Origin: Rhodopseudomonas palustris
Lineage (GTDB): Bacteria > Pseudomonadota > Alphaproteobacteria > Rhizobiales > Xanthobacteraceae
Direction of reading: 5' to 3'
Assembly (NCBI RefSeq): GCF_003226555.1
Contig: NZ_QKQS01000013.1
Coordinates: 223,890 to 287,889, forward strand
DNA: 64,000 nt
A model generated the notes under the pieces. That model saw nothing but the letters and a program-made list of their open reading frames with translations, was not told the origin of the DNA and did no database searches. The position numbers were made by a program, and so were the translations under genes. Below, piece by piece: positions 31,240 to 41,734 of the stretch. Every line of letters begins with the position of its first letter. Position 1 is the stretch's first letter.

Positions 31240-31273
31240 ACGGCCGCCGCGACGGATGTCGCGACGGCCGCCA
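31240..31273 (-). terminator. hairpin after tig
   Basis: CGGCCG-CCGCGAC on one side pairs with GTCGCGACGGCCG on the other (about 31241-31270), located some 25 bp after the tig stop. Long GC-rich stem, no clear T-run on the minus strand. Could separate tig from the methyltransferase transcript. Confidence 0.5.
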
Positions 31274-31296
31274 GAACTGAGCGCGAAGACGACGGA

Positions 31297-32655
31297 TCAG
31301 GCCGTGGTCTTGTCGTCCTCCTCCTTGTAGAGCTCCTCGCGGGTGACCGGCTTCTCGGTCACGTTGGCGAGCTCCAGGATGAAGTCGACCACCTTGTCTT
31401 CATAGATCGGAGCGCGGAGCTGGGCGACCGCTTCCGGATTCGAGCGGTAGAAGTCCCAGACTTCCTTCTCACGGCCCGGCATCTGACGGGCCCGCTCGAT
31501 CACCGCGCGGCTGACTTCGTCGTCGGTGACCTGGATCTTGTTCTTCTCGCCGATCTCCGACAGCACCAGGCCGAGACGGACGCGGCGGTCGGCGATCTTG
31601 CGGTACTCTTCCTTGGCGGCGTCCTCGGTGGTGTTCTCGTCCGCGAAGGTCTTGCCGGTCGACTGCATCTCGGAATTGATCGAGCGCCACATCACCTCGA
31701 ACTCCTGTTCGATCAGCGACGGCGGCGCATCGAACTTGTGGGCTTCGTCGAGGCGGTCGAGCAGCTGGCGCTTGACCTTCAGACGCGCCGCGCCGGCGTA
31801 TTCGGCGGCGAGCCGGGCCTTGGCGGCTTCCTTCAGCTTGTCGAGCGATTCCAAGCCGAGGGTCTTGGCGAACTCGTCGTCGATCGTGGTTTCCTGCGGC
31901 GCCTCGAGCTTGGTCGCGGTGGTTTCGAACTCGGCCGGCTTACCGGCCAGCGTCTCGCTGGCGTAGTTGGCCGGGAATGACACCTTGATGGTGCGGGTCT
32001 CGCCCACCGCGATGCCGACGAGCTGATCCTCGAAGCCCGGAATGAAGCTGGCCGAGCCGATCACCACCGGGATGTCCTCGCCGGTGCCGCCGTCGAACGC
32101 GACGCCGTCGATGGTGCCCTTGAACGACACGGTGACGCGGTCGCCGGTCTCGGCCTTGGCGCCCTCGGCCTTGTCGGCATAGGCGCGGTTGGATTCGGCG
32201 ATGCGCTTGATCGCTTCATCGACGTCCGATTCGCCGACCTCGACCACCGGCTTCTCGACCGAGAAGCTCTTGAAGTCGGCCAGTTCGATCGCGGGGACGA
32301 CTTCGATCGCCACGGTGTAGTTGAGATCGGACTTGCCCTCGAGGATGTCCTCGATTTCCTTCTGGTCCTGCGGCATCGTGATCTTCGGCTCGGTGGCGAG
32401 GCGGAAGCCGCGCTCCGTGAAGATGCCGTCATTGGTGTCGCGGACCAGCTTGTCGATGGTCTCGGCAGCGACCGAACGGCCGTAGACGCGCTTCAGGTGA
32501 GCGGTCGGCACCTTGCCCGGACGAAAGCCGTTGAGGCGCACCTTATCCTTCAGATCGGCGAGCTTCTCGTCGATCTTGGCGTCGATGTCCGCAGCCGGGA
32601 CACTGACCTGGAATTCGCGCTTCAATCCGTCGGCAACGGTTTCCTTGACCTGCAT
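31297..32655 (-). CDS. tig: trigger factor
   Basis: Ribosome-bound chaperone and prolyl isomerase. 452 residues: N-terminal ribosome-binding domain with the signature [21 protein letters not shown]-type PPIase domain ([20 protein letters not shown]) and a long helical C-terminal domain. First gene of the tig - methyltransferase - clpP - clpX - lon series on the minus strand; classic tig-clpP-clpX-lon synteny with one added gene. 178 bp separate it from the methyltransferase, including a CG-rich hairpin around 31240-31270 (CGGCCGCCGCGAC-GGAT-GTCGCGACGGCCG). Confidence 0.97.
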   Translation of the reverse strand: MQVKETVADGLKREFQVSVPAADIDAKIDEKLADLKDKVRLNGFRPGKVPTAHLKRVYGRSVAAETIDKLVRDTNDGIFTERGFRLATEPKITMPQDQKEIEDILEGKSDLNYTVAIEVVPAIELADFKSFSVEKPVVEVGESDVDEAIKRIAESNRAYADKAEGAKAETGDRVTVSFKGTIDGVAFDGGTGEDIPVVIGSASFIPGFEDQLVGIAVGETRTIKVSFPANYASETLAGKPAEFETTATKLEAPQETTIDDEFAKTLGLESLDKLKEAAKARLAAEYAGAARLKVKRQLLDRLDEAHKFDAPPSLIEQEFEVMWRSINSEMQSTGKTFADENTTEDAAKEEYRKIADRRVRLGLVLSEIGEKNKIQVTDDEVSRAVIERARQMPGREKEVWDFYRSNPEAVAQLRAPIYEDKVVDFILELANVTEKPVTREELYKEEDDKTTA

Positions 32656-32805
32656 GGCGTCAATCTTCTTCTCTTGGCTCCGGCCGAAGGACCGGAAATG
32701 GTCGAACTGTGCGATGGGGCCTCGCGGCCTGCATCAACGGGGTGGCGGACATCCGTCCTGGCGGACGGCCCTCCGAAAAAATCGTCATGAGCAAAAGCAC
32801 TTGCG

Positions 32806-32890
<85 letters not shown>

Positions 32891-33040
32891 GAAGAGCATC
32901 ATGTCCGGCCGCGATGCCGCGGGCGGCGGCTTATAACATGACATATAGGGCCCGCATCAAGAGAAACCCGCAGCTTTTGCCAGCCGCGGCGGGCGGCCGC
33001 AGACTGGACAGCGGACAGCGAACATGGTCCGCATCGAACG

Positions 33041-34366
33041 ATGACCGATCAGCCGCCCGCCCTGTCCCGCCGCACCTTGCTCGCCGGCCTCAGCGCCGCA
33101 ACGATTGTGCCTGTGTTCCGGATCGGCGACGCCGCTGCAGCGCCGGCGCACAAATCAGTGGTGATCCGCGCCGCGCCGGGCAGCGTGGTGTTGAAGCCGG
33201 GAGCGGCGGCGCTGACGCGGCCGTCGCTGACGCTCGACGCCCCGGCTCTGACCCGCGGCGACGAGGTCGCAGTCCAGTTCGACAACCAGCTCGATCAGCC
33301 GGCGCTGCTGACGCTGCGCGGCCTCGACGGCGCTGCCGCTGCCGAACCGCTGGTCAAGACCAAGCCGGTGCCGGCCGGCGGAACCGACCGGTTTCTGCTG
33401 ACGCTGCGCTCGGCCGGGACCCTGATGGCCGACCTGCGCTTGACCGCCGACGCCGGTTCGGCGCCGATGCCGGCGCTGCCGCTGGTGGTCCGCGAGCCCG
33501 AGCCGCCGCAGGCCGACGGCGATCAGGTGGTGCTGATCGAGGATTTCCGGCTCGGCGAGGACGGCAAGCTGCGGCCGTCAGGGGTCGATGTCGGCGCTAC
33601 GCCGTGGCTGTACACGGTCAACGGCAAGCCGTCGGCGGAGTTCACGCTGCGCACCAATGGCCGATTCAGATTCCGCTTCATCAATGCCTGCCAACGCAAT
33701 GTGGTCGCGCTCCGAATCGAGGATCACAATGTCTGGGTGATGGCCCTCGACAGCCAGCCGGCCGAGCCGTTCCTGGCGCGCGGCGGAGCGCTGGTGATCG
33801 CCGCCGGCGGCCGGGTCGACGTCCTGATCGACGCGCTGAAGCCGCCCGGATCGAGCGCCGCGATCACGCTGCACGACGGCGGCAAGCCGGTTCCGCTGGC
33901 CCGGCTGGTCTATTCCGGCGAACCGCCGCTGCGCCCCGCACCGCTGCCGCAGCCTGCCCCGTTCCCGGCCAACGGGCTGCCGGCGCAACTGCCGCTCGGC
34001 GGCGCGCTGCGCACCGAGCTGCTGCTCGGCGCCCTGGTCAATGCCCAGCTCGATTGGTTCGCGCCGGACAAGTTCAATCCCGCCGCCGGACCGGCGTTTC
34101 AGGTCAAGCGTGGCCGCACCGTGGTGCTGGCGCTGACCAACCACGCCACCTACCCGATGGTGTTTCACCTGCACGGCCACCATTTCCGGCTGCTCGACCG
34201 GCTCGATGACGGCTGGAAGCCGTTCTGGCTCGACACCCTGGCGATCGACGCCGGCCAGACCCAGCGGATCGCCTTCGCGGCCGAATATCCGGGACTGTGG
34301 CTGATCGAGGCCTATGCGGCGAAATGGTCGGAGCCACGCTTGGTGCGCAGCTATCTCGTGACTTGA
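33041..34366 (+). CDS. multicopper oxidase-fold protein lacking most copper ligands, Tat-exported
   Basis: 441 residues. A twin-arginine signal is visible (LSRRTLLAGLSAATIVPVF), so export folded to the periplasm is likely. Three cupredoxin-type domains are suggested by length and by the C-terminal YPMVFHLHGHHFRLLDRLDDG, which matches the third copper motif. The other motifs are degenerate: LLTLRGLDG where HWHG is expected, no HxH in the second, and PGLWLIEAYAAKWSEP in place of the HCHxxxHxxxM block. So it cannot hold a normal type 1 plus trinuclear site. It recalls FtsP/SufI, a copper-free member. Stands alone between tRNA-Leu and the convergent nnr gene. Confidence 0.8.
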   Translation: MTDQPPALSRRTLLAGLSAATIVPVFRIGDAAAAPAHKSVVIRAAPGSVVLKPGAAALTRPSLTLDAPALTRGDEVAVQFDNQLDQPALLTLRGLDGAAAAEPLVKTKPVPAGGTDRFLLTLRSAGTLMADLRLTADAGSAPMPALPLVVREPEPPQADGDQVVLIEDFRLGEDGKLRPSGVDVGATPWLYTVNGKPSAEFTLRTNGRFRFRFINACQRNVVALRIEDHNVWVMALDSQPAEPFLARGGALVIAAGGRVDVLIDALKPPGSSAAITLHDGGKPVPLARLVYSGEPPLRPAPLPQPAPFPANGLPAQLPLGGALRTELLLGALVNAQLDWFAPDKFNPAAGPAFQVKRGRTVVLALTNHATYPMVFHLHGHHFRLLDRLDDGWKPFWLDTLAIDAGQTQRIAFAAEYPGLWLIEAYAAKWSEPRLVRSYLVT

Positions 34367-34410
34367 ACCAACGGTTCCAGCCCTCTGCAGAACCAGGACT
34401 CTTTCAGACC

Positions 34411-35910
34411 TCAGTACTCGATCCCGAGGGCGTCATAGAGCCGCCGGTGTACCGCCGGCAGGGTCTCGGTCAGATCCTCGGCGATCAGGCCGGGACCGGC
34501 TTCGCAGGCCGCTTCGCCGTGCATCCACACGCCGATGCAGGCCGCCTCGAACGCCGGGACGCGCTGCGCCAGCAGGCCGGTGATGATCCCGGTCAGCACG
34601 TCGCCCGAACCGGCGGTCGCCAGCCAGGGCGGCGCATTGCAGGCGATCGCGGCCCGCCCGTCCGGCGCCGCCACCACGGTATCGGCACCCTTGAGCAGCA
34701 CAACGGCGCCGGAACGCTGCGCCGCGACGCGCACCCGTTCAAGTTTCGAGCGAAGTGGATTTTTGTTGCTCATGTCGCTGAACAGCCGAGGGAATTCACC
34801 CTCGTGCGGGGTCAGGACAACCTGTGGATTGGCTGTGGATTTGACCGCCTCGAACAGCTCCTCGGGGCGCCCGGCGAAGCTGGTCAGCGCATCCGCATCG
34901 AGCACCAGGCCGGCACCGGCCGCCAGCGCCGCCAGCACCTTGCCCTGGGTCGCCTCGCCGATCCCTGCCCCCGGCCCGATCCCGATCGCGTTGAAGCGCC
35001 GGTCGGCCAGCATCGCGCCGAGCTCGCCGGCGGTGTCGACCGGCCGCACCATCACCGCGGTCAGCGCCGCGGCGTTGACCGCCAGCGCCTCGCGCGGCGA
35101 CGCCACCGTGACGAGGCCGGCGCCGGCGCGCAGCGCCCCGCGCGCGGCCAGCCGCGCCGCCCCGGTCTGCGACAGTTCGCCCGACACCACCACGGCATGG
35201 CCGCGGCCGTATTTGTGGCCGTCGGCGCGCGGCACCGGGAAATCCTGCAGCCACAAATCGGAATCGTTCTCGAACGCCTGCGGCCGGATCTCGCTGAGCA
35301 CGTCGGGCTCGATGCCGATGTCCACCAGCCGGACCCGGCCGCAATGCAGCCGGCCCGGCAGCAGCAGATGGCCGATCTTGCGGCGAAAGAACGTCACCGT
35401 CTCGTGCGCCCGGATCGCCGCCCCCATCACCGCGCCGGTGGCGCCGTTGATGCCGCTCGGCAGATCGACCGCCAGCACCGGCACGCCGGCGGCGTTGACC
35501 GCCTCGATGATCTCCAGCGCCTGATCTTTGACCGGGCGGTTGAGGCCGGAGCCGAACAGCGCGTCGATGATCAGGGCCGGCGCGCCGATCGACTGGGTCA
35601 GGAACGGCAACAGCGGCCCCTTCCACTCCCGCGCCGCCAGCGCCGCATCGCCCTTCAGCGCATCCCGCTCGCCCAGCAGCATCACGTGCACCGTGCGCCC
35701 CAACGCAACCAATTCGGTAGCAGCGATCAGTCCGTCGCCGCCATTGTTGCCGGGACCGGCGATCACCAGGATCGGCCCTTCGTCGGCCAGCTCGATCGCC
35801 GCCTGGGCGACGTGGCGGCCGGCGTGCAACATCAGCGCGAAGCCGGACGACCCGCCGGCGATCGTCAACAGGTCGGCGCGGTCCATTTCAGCGGGCGTCA
35901 ACAGTTCCAT
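34411..35910 (-). CDS. nnr: bifunctional NAD(P)H-hydrate epimerase / ADP-dependent dehydratase
   Basis: Repairs hydrated NAD(P)H. 499 residues from ATG 35910 (MELLTPAEMDRAD), with GGGA 7 bases upstream; an in-frame GTG at 35928 is possible. The N-terminal YjeF_N epimerase half has AGPGNNGGDGLIAATEL and DALFGSGLNRPV; the C-terminal ribokinase-like dehydratase half has VLTPHEGEFPRLF, VLLKGADTVVAAPDG and WLATAGSGDVLTGIITG. Convergent with the upstream oxidase-like gene and divergent from glnB. Confidence 0.95.
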   Translation of the reverse strand: MELLTPAEMDRADLLTIAGGSSGFALMLHAGRHVAQAAIELADEGPILVIAGPGNNGGDGLIAATELVALGRTVHVMLLGERDALKGDAALAAREWKGPLLPFLTQSIGAPALIIDALFGSGLNRPVKDQALEIIEAVNAAGVPVLAVDLPSGINGATGAVMGAAIRAHETVTFFRRKIGHLLLPGRLHCGRVRLVDIGIEPDVLSEIRPQAFENDSDLWLQDFPVPRADGHKYGRGHAVVVSGELSQTGAARLAARGALRAGAGLVTVASPREALAVNAAALTAVMVRPVDTAGELGAMLADRRFNAIGIGPGAGIGEATQGKVLAALAAGAGLVLDADALTSFAGRPEELFEAVKSTANPQVVLTPHEGEFPRLFSDMSNKNPLRSKLERVRVAAQRSGAVVLLKGADTVVAAPDGRAAIACNAPPWLATAGSGDVLTGIITGLLAQRVPAFEAACIGVWMHGEAACEAGPGLIAEDLTETLPAVHRRLYDALGIEY

Positions 35911-36093
35911 GCCCAATTCCCGGTACACTCGCCTGTGACGAAGGCAGCGCGGCCCGCGCGGCTCGTCACATGCACAACAGATGAGCTAATTGCCCTCAAA
36001 TTAATCAGATAGAGTGCCTTCAGCGTTTCCGCAGTGGGCCATGCGCTCCATTAATATCCTGATAAGGCTTCACAATCAGTCACCCTAGCAAAT

Positions 36094-36110
36094 TGGCACG
36101 GACCCTGCTT
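36094..36110 (+). promoter_or_regulatory. probable sigma-54 promoter of glnB-glnA
   Basis: TGGCACGGACCCTGCTT matches the -24/-12 consensus TGGCAC-N5-TTGCW in all but one position (CTGCT for TTGCT). It lies about 200 bp before the glnB start, in the 401-bp region between nnr and glnB, exactly where an NtrC-controlled nitrogen promoter is expected. A TGCAC-containing sequence near 35970 might be part of an NtrC site but I cannot define it. The rest of the spacer has no gene. Confidence 0.75.
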
Positions 36111-36311
36111 TTACGGAAGCCAGTTTCGATCCCTCGCGCTCGCCTCTCGCAGGCGGGGTCGGCGCGATCGTCTCCGAGTGCCGACCGGGCGGGACTTGGG
36201 GGCGATGTCGCTCACCCAATCGGCCGCGGTGTCATCGATCAACTGCGCAGCGTCGCGCAATCTGGCATACACATGCCGACTCACGACGTGGGAAGTCCGG
36301 GGAGAGTGTAA

Positions 36312-36650
<339 letters not shown>

Positions 36651-36737
36651 GCGCCGGGCCTATCACCTCGCCTGCTCGAATCACCTGGCGGCCTGTCCGG
36701 CCGCCGTTTCACGACGACCCGAAGCAAAGGGGTACTC

Positions 36738-38147
36738 ATGACGACCGCTAAAGAAGTCCTGAAATCCATCAAGGACAACGACGTGAAATACGTCGACCTG
36801 CGTTTCACCGATCCGCGCGGCAAGTGGCAGCACGTTACTTTCGACGTGTCGATGATCGACGAGGACATCTTCTCGGAAGGCACGATGTTCGACGGCTCCT
36901 CGATCGCCGGCTGGAAGGCGATCAACGAGTCCGACATGACGCTGATGCCCGATCCGGCGACCGCCACGATCGATCCGTTCTTCGCAGAGACCACCATGGT
37001 GATCACCTGCGACATCCTCGAGCCGTCGACCGGCGAGCCCTACAACCGCGACCCGCGCGGCATCGCCAAGAAGGCTGAAGCCCAGGTCAAGGCGCTCGGC
37101 ATCGGCGACAGCGTGTTCGTCGGCCCCGAGGCCGAATTCTTCGTGTTCGACGACGTCCGCTATTCTGCGAACCCGTACAACACCGGCTTCAAGCTGGACT
37201 CCTCCGAACTGCCGACCAACTCGGACACCGAGTACGAGGGCGGCAACCTCGGCCACCGCATCCGCACCAAGGCCGGTTACTTCCCGGTGCCGCCGCAGGA
37301 CTCGGTGCAGGACATGCGCTCGGAAATGCTCGGCGCGATGGCCAAGATGGGCGTCAAGGTCGAGAAGCATCACCACGAAGTCGCGTCTGCCCAGCACGAG
37401 CTCGGCATGAAGTTCGACACCCTGACCCACATGGCCGACCAGATGCAGATCTACAAGTACTGCATCCATCAGGTCGCCCACATCTACGGCAAGACCGCGA
37501 CCTTCATGCCGAAGCCGGTGTTCGGCGACAACGGCTCGGGCATGCACGTGCACCAGTCGATCTGGAAGGACGGCAAGCCGACCTTCGCCGGCAACAAGTA
37601 CGCCGACCTGTCGGAGACCTGCCTCCACTACATCGGCGGCATCATCAAGCACGCCAAGGCGATCAACGCCTTCACCAACCCGTCGACCAACTCCTACAAG
37701 CGTCTGGTCCCGGGCTATGAAGCCCCCGTGCTGCTGGCCTACTCGGCCCGCAACCGTTCGGCCTCGTGCCGTATCCCCTACACCACCTCGCCGAAGGCCA
37801 AGCGCGTCGAAGTCCGCTTCCCGGACCCGATGGCCAACCCGTATCTCGCCTTCGCGGCGATGCTGATGGCCGGCCTCGACGGCATCAAGAACAAGATCGA
37901 TCCGGGTCCGGCGATGGACAAGGATCTGTACGACCTGCCGAAGGAAGAGCTGAAGCAGATCCCGACCGTTTGCGGCAGCCTGCGTGAAGCGCTCGAAAAC
38001 CTCGACAAGGACCGCGCCTTCCTCAAGGCCGGCGGCGTGTTCGACGACGATTTCATCGACGCCTTCATCGAGCTGAAGATGACCGAAGTGGCGCGGTTCG
38101 AAATGACCCCGCACCCGGTCGAGTTCGAGATGTACTACTCGTACTAA
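36738..38147 (+). CDS. glnA: glutamine synthetase type I
   Basis: Makes glutamine from glutamate, ammonia and ATP; dodecameric. 469 residues. Beta-grasp N-terminus ([18 protein letters not shown]), catalytic segments with metal ligands ([43 protein letters not shown]), and the adenylylation loop [10 protein letters not shown] with Tyr near residue 398. Behind glnB and the sigma-54-type promoter; ended by a strong hairpin. Confidence 0.98.
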   Translation: MTTAKEVLKSIKDNDVKYVDLRFTDPRGKWQHVTFDVSMIDEDIFSEGTMFDGSSIAGWKAINESDMTLMPDPATATIDPFFAETTMVITCDILEPSTGEPYNRDPRGIAKKAEAQVKALGIGDSVFVGPEAEFFVFDDVRYSANPYNTGFKLDSSELPTNSDTEYEGGNLGHRIRTKAGYFPVPPQDSVQDMRSEMLGAMAKMGVKVEKHHHEVASAQHELGMKFDTLTHMADQMQIYKYCIHQVAHIYGKTATFMPKPVFGDNGSGMHVHQSIWKDGKPTFAGNKYADLSETCLHYIGGIIKHAKAINAFTNPSTNSYKRLVPGYEAPVLLAYSARNRSASCRIPYTTSPKAKRVEVRFPDPMANPYLAFAAMLMAGLDGIKNKIDPGPAMDKDLYDLPKEELKQIPTVCGSLREALENLDKDRAFLKAGGVFDDDFIDAFIELKMTEVARFEMTPHPVEFEMYYSY

Positions 38148-38174
38148 TCGCGTCGGCGACATCACTCAGGGAGA

Positions 38175-38202
38175 AGGCGCTCCTCGCGGGGCGCCTTTTT
38201 CT
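38175..38202 (+). terminator. rho-independent terminator of glnBA
   Basis: AGGCGC at 38175-38180 and GCGCCT at 38191-38196 with extended GC pairing (TCC/GGG) form the stem; TTTTTCTTT follows directly. 28 bp after the glnA stop. Confidence 0.88.
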
Positions 38203-38270
38203 TTGCCCGTCGGCGACCCGCGCCTCGGTCCGCAGGTCGCCGCCCCCGGGTTGATCCAGCTCAAAGCCTC

Positions 38271-38286
38271 ATTCATTCGAATGAAT
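38271..38286. promoter_or_regulatory. perfect 16-bp palindrome, probable TetR operator
   Basis: ATTCATTCGAATGAAT is a perfect inverted repeat 27 bp before the TetR start codon, in the only stretch of AT-rich DNA of the spacer. Size and position fit an autoregulatory TetR-family operator. Confidence 0.65.
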
Positions 38287-38313
38287 TAATCGGATGAGCA
38301 TGAGGCGACCGCA

Positions 38314-39072
38314 ATGAAGTCCGACGGACACGCAGCACCGCTCCGCATCACGCCGCTGTACGGCGGCCACAGCCGCGACACCCGCACCCGAATGATCGAG
38401 GCGGCGATCGAGGTGTTCGGCTCGGTCGGCTACGACGGCGCCACCACCCGCCAGCTCGCCGAGCGGGCAAAAGTCAATCAGGCGGCGATCCCCTATCATT
38501 TCGGCGGCAAGCGCGAATTGTATCTCGCCGCCGCGCAGGCGATCGCCGACTACATGCGATCCCGGATCGAGCCGCTGATCGATCAGCTCCGCACCGCCGC
38601 CACCGACCCGGTCCGCCATATCGATGCGGTGGTGATGCGCTTTTTTCAGTTCATCGCCGGCGACGAGGAGCCGGAAGCCTGGACGGTGTTTTTCGTCCGC
38701 TGCGAGCGCGACGCCGACGATGCTTTCAGGATCATCTATTATCAATCGGTCGCGCGGTTTCAGGCCGCACTGATCGCCGAAGTGGCCGCCGCCACCGGGC
38801 GTTCGCCGGACGACGAGGACCTGAAAGTCCGGGTCGCGATCGTGCTCGGCGCGATCTCCAACTTCCGCACGCTGCGCAACGTCATGCTGAGTTCACTCGG
38901 CTGGGACACATTCGACACCGCGCGGAAGCGGACGGTCGAGATGGCGGTGCGGCGGCTGGCGCTGGCCGAACTGCTCGGCATCCGCGCCGAGGACCAGTCA
39001 GGCGCCCCGTCCCCACGCTCTGCCGCCGAAGCCTCACCAGCCTTCACCGACCTCGAAAGGAGGATCTCATGA
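38314..39072 (+). CDS. TetR-family transcriptional regulator (CerR-like C-terminal domain)
   Basis: 252 residues. N-terminal helix-turn-helix: TRTRMIEAAIEVFGSVGYDGATTRQLAERAKVNQ, then AIPYHFGGKRELYLAA. The C-terminal region (MRFFQFIAGDEEPEAWTVFFVRCERDADD..., LGAISNFRTLRNVM) resembles the domain found in E. coli CecR/YbiH-type regulators. Starts at ATG 38314 with GAGG upstream and a perfect palindrome just ahead. The stop overlaps the start of the downstream coiled-coil gene (ATGA), so the two are coupled. Confidence 0.85.
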   Translation: MKSDGHAAPLRITPLYGGHSRDTRTRMIEAAIEVFGSVGYDGATTRQLAERAKVNQAAIPYHFGGKRELYLAAAQAIADYMRSRIEPLIDQLRTAATDPVRHIDAVVMRFFQFIAGDEEPEAWTVFFVRCERDADDAFRIIYYQSVARFQAALIAEVAAATGRSPDDEDLKVRVAIVLGAISNFRTLRNVMLSSLGWDTFDTARKRTVEMAVRRLALAELLGIRAEDQSGAPSPRSAAEASPAFTDLERRIS

Positions 39073-39680
39073 CCAAGCCCGATCTCGCCCAAGCCTATAT
39101 GGAATGGACCAAGCAGAAGCTCGACGAGTCGGCCGCGACCCTGGCCAAGGTCGAGGAAACGGTCGCCAAGCTGAGCGACGCCTCGAGCGCGAAAGCTGAG
39201 GAAGCGCTGGCCCAATTCCGCGCCGCCCGCGACGACTTCCAGACCAAGGTGACGGCCCTGCAGGCCGATCTGGGCGAGTCGAAGCAGGTCACGGACGCGG
39301 CGCTGGCGGCGGTCTCGGCGCAGTGGAACGAGGTCGAGCTGGCGTTCCAGAAATTCCTCGGCACCGCCGGCGATCAGGCCAGCGTCGTCAAGGATGCGCT
39401 CGCCGCCCGCGCCGAAGCGCAGCGCCAGGCGTTCCTGTCGTCGCTGGAGACGATCCAGACCAGCGCCGCCTCGGCGCTCGAACAGGGTCGCAAGGAAATG
39501 GAATCCTCGCTGCGCCGCTGGACCGAAGAGACCGAGAAGACGCTCGGCCCGAAGCTGAGCCAATTATCGGCCGCCGGCGACGAGACCTGGAACGCGCTGA
39601 AGGCCGGCCTCGACGAGACCGCCGCGGTTTACGAGAAGACCTGGGCGCGGATCTCGCAGGCGTTCACCACGAAAAAGTAA
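39069..39680 (+). CDS. helical coiled-coil protein coupled to TetR
   Basis: 203 residues, almost wholly amphipathic helix rich in Ala, Glu, Lys and Gln, with four Trp (for example YMEWTKQKLDESAATLAKVEE, SLRRWTEETEKTLGP, DETWNALKAGLDE). No signal peptide and no membrane helix. Resembles apolipoprotein- or phasin-like amphipathic proteins in style, but no family can be named. AGGAG sits inside the end of the TetR gene 6-7 bases before its ATG, and the ATGA overlap makes coexpression likely. Confidence 0.75.
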   Translation: MTKPDLAQAYMEWTKQKLDESAATLAKVEETVAKLSDASSAKAEEALAQFRAARDDFQTKVTALQADLGESKQVTDAALAAVSAQWNEVELAFQKFLGTAGDQASVVKDALAARAEAQRQAFLSSLETIQTSAASALEQGRKEMESSLRRWTEETEKTLGPKLSQLSAAGDETWNALKAGLDETAAVYEKTWARISQAFTTKK

Positions 39681-39700
39681 CAGCAACCAATACATCCAAG

Positions 39701-39788
39701 CGTCATGGCCGGGGTCGTCCCGGCCATCCACGTTCTTGATCTACGCAAGCCTAAGGCGTGGATGTCCGCGACAAGCGCGGGCATGACG
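39701..39788. repeat. palindromic intergenic repeat (CGTCATGGCCGGG type)
   Basis: Begins CGTCATGGCCGGGGTCGTCC and ends GCGCGGGCATGACG, so the ends are inverted copies (CGTCATG/CATGACG), with inner pairing CCACG...CGTGG. This kind of element is widespread between genes of Rhodopseudomonas and Bradyrhizobium as I recall. Confidence 0.75.
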
Positions 39789-39821
39789 GGTTGCGCAATA
39801 TCTTGCTCATCAAATCACCGC

Positions 39822-41099
39822 TCAGCTCAGCGTGCCGCCTCGCGCCAGCACCTCGGGTGCCGCAGCGATGGCCTCATACACCGCCTCGATCTCCGCCGCC
39901 GTGCTGCAATACGGCGGCATCAGGTAGATCGTGTTGCCGAGCGGCCGGACCAACAGGCCGCGGGCGATGAAGTAGGCGTACAGCCGCGGCCCGATATCGG
40001 CGAGATAGCCGCTGTCGCCGACGTCAAGGTCGACCGCCGCGATGGTGCCGATCTGGCGCACGTTGGCGAAGCGCGCATCGTCGCGGAAGCGGTCCAGCGC
40101 GCGGGCGTGAACGGCAGCGAGATCGTCGATGCGCTGCTGCACCGGCTCGCTTCCCCACACCTGAAGATTAGCCAGCGCTGCGGCGCAGGCGATCGGATTG
40201 GCGGTGTAGGAGCTGGAGTGGAAAAACGTCTTGCGCCGGTCGGTCGAATAATGCGCGTCGAAGATCTCGCGCCGGCACATCGTCACCGCGAGCGGCACCG
40301 AACCGCCGGTCAGACCTTTCGAGTAGCAAGCAATATCGGGGACGACGCTCGCCTGCTCGCACGCGAACAGCGTGCCGGTGCGGCCCCAGCCGGTCATCAC
40401 CTCGTCAGCGATCAGCAGCACGCCGTGCGCTTTGCAGATCCGCGCCATCTCGGCCAGCACCCAGGGCGGATAGATCAGCATGCCGCCGGCCCCGAGCACC
40501 AGCGGCTCGACGATCAGCGCCGCCACCGCCTCGGCACGGCACGCCTGCTCCAGCGCGTCCAGCGTCGCCTGCTCGGCGCCGGCGCGCGGGAACGGCAGCC
40601 GGCTGACGTCGAACAGCAACGGATCGTAAGGCGCGTTGAACACGCCGCGCTCGCCCACCGACATGCCGCCGATGGTGTCGCCGTGATACGCGCCCTCCAG
40701 CGCCAGGATGCGCCGCCGGCTCTCGCCGGAATGCAGCCAATAGCCGAGCGCCATCTTCAGGCCGACCTCGACCGACGTCGAACCGCTGTCGGAGAAGAAC
40801 ACATGCGTCAGCTCCGGCGGCGTGATCTCGACCAGGCGCCGCGCGAGCTGTTCGGCCGGCGGATGCGTGAAGCCGGCGAAGATCACCTGATCGAGCCGGT
40901 CGGCCTGCTGCTTGATCGCCGCGATGATCGCCGGATGGCGGTGGCCGTGTGTCACCACCCACCACGAACTGATGGCGTCGAAGATCCGGCGGCCGTCCTC
41001 GGCTTCGAGCCAGGCGCCCTCGCCGCGCACAATCGTCGGCGTCTCGCCCTGCACCGCATGCTGGGTGAACGGATGCCAGACCGGCGATGTGTCCCTCAT
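39822..41099 (-). CDS. bioA: adenosylmethionine-8-amino-7-oxononanoate aminotransferase
   Basis: PLP enzyme converting KAPA to DAPA in biotin synthesis. 425 residues from ATG 41099 ([15 protein letters not shown], the usual BioA start), which overlaps the bioD stop (ATGA). Seen: [20 protein letters not shown], the PLP-holding [11 protein letters not shown], and the Schiff-base Lys in [15 protein letters not shown]. Last gene of bioF-bioD-bioA. Confidence 0.96.
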   Translation of the reverse strand: MRDTSPVWHPFTQHAVQGETPTIVRGEGAWLEAEDGRRIFDAISSWWVVTHGHRHPAIIAAIKQQADRLDQVIFAGFTHPPAEQLARRLVEITPPELTHVFFSDSGSTSVEVGLKMALGYWLHSGESRRRILALEGAYHGDTIGGMSVGERGVFNAPYDPLLFDVSRLPFPRAGAEQATLDALEQACRAEAVAALIVEPLVLGAGGMLIYPPWVLAEMARICKAHGVLLIADEVMTGWGRTGTLFACEQASVVPDIACYSKGLTGGSVPLAVTMCRREIFDAHYSTDRRKTFFHSSSYTANPIACAAALANLQVWGSEPVQQRIDDLAAVHARALDRFRDDARFANVRQIGTIAAVDLDVGDSGYLADIGPRLYAYFIARGLLVRPLGNTIYLMPPYCSTAAEIEAVYEAIAAAPEVLARGGTLS

Positions 41100-41734
41100 G
41101 ATGCGTCTCCAACAAAATCGCGCTGATCGAACGCCGCGGCAAATGCCGCCTTCAGCGCAGCGGCATCGAGCGTCGCCAGCCATGGCAGCCGGCCGAGCCG
41201 ACGGGTGCGGCCGAGCTCGGCGATGATCTGTTCGGAGTCGGCATTTTCCTCACCGAGGAACGCGACGCCGAGCAGCGGAATATCACGTGCCCTGATCGCC
41301 TCGATCGACAGCAGCGTGTGGTTGATGGTGCCGAGCGAGGTCCGCGCGCACAACACCAGCGGTGCGCGCCAACGCGCGAACACATCGATGTAAGTGACCT
41401 CGCGCGTCAGCGGCACCATCAGCCCGCCGGCGCCTTCGATCACCAGCGGCCGCGGCACGTCCGGCAGGCCGAGCGCGTCGACGTCGATGCCGACGCCGTC
41501 GATCGCGGCGGCGAGATGCGGCGATGCCGGCGTCTTCAGCCGGTAGCGCTCGGGCAGGATACGCTCGGCGGCCAGCCCCGACAGCCGCTGCACCGCGCAG
41601 GTGTCGGTCTCGTCTTCGAGGCCGGACTGCACCGGCTTCCAATAGGCTGCGTCCAGCGCGCCGGCGAGCGCGGCGGCGAACACCGTCTTGCCGATGCCGG
41701 TGTCGGTGCCGGTGACGACGATGCGGGCGCTCAT
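41096..41734 (-). CDS. bioD: dethiobiotin synthetase
   Basis: ATP-dependent carboxylation of DAPA to dethiobiotin. 212 residues. P-loop [19 protein letters not shown] at the N-terminus and [15 protein letters not shown] in the middle are diagnostic. Both ends overlap neighbours by 4 bp (bioF stop and bioA start), so the three genes are translationally coupled. Confidence 0.96.
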   Translation of the reverse strand: MSARIVVTGTDTGIGKTVFAAALAGALDAAYWKPVQSGLEDETDTCAVQRLSGLAAERILPERYRLKTPASPHLAAAIDGVGIDVDALGLPDVPRPLVIEGAGGLMVPLTREVTYIDVFARWRAPLVLCARTSLGTINHTLLSIEAIRARDIPLLGVAFLGEENADSEQIIAELGRTRRLGRLPWLATLDAAALKAAFAAAFDQRDFVGDAS

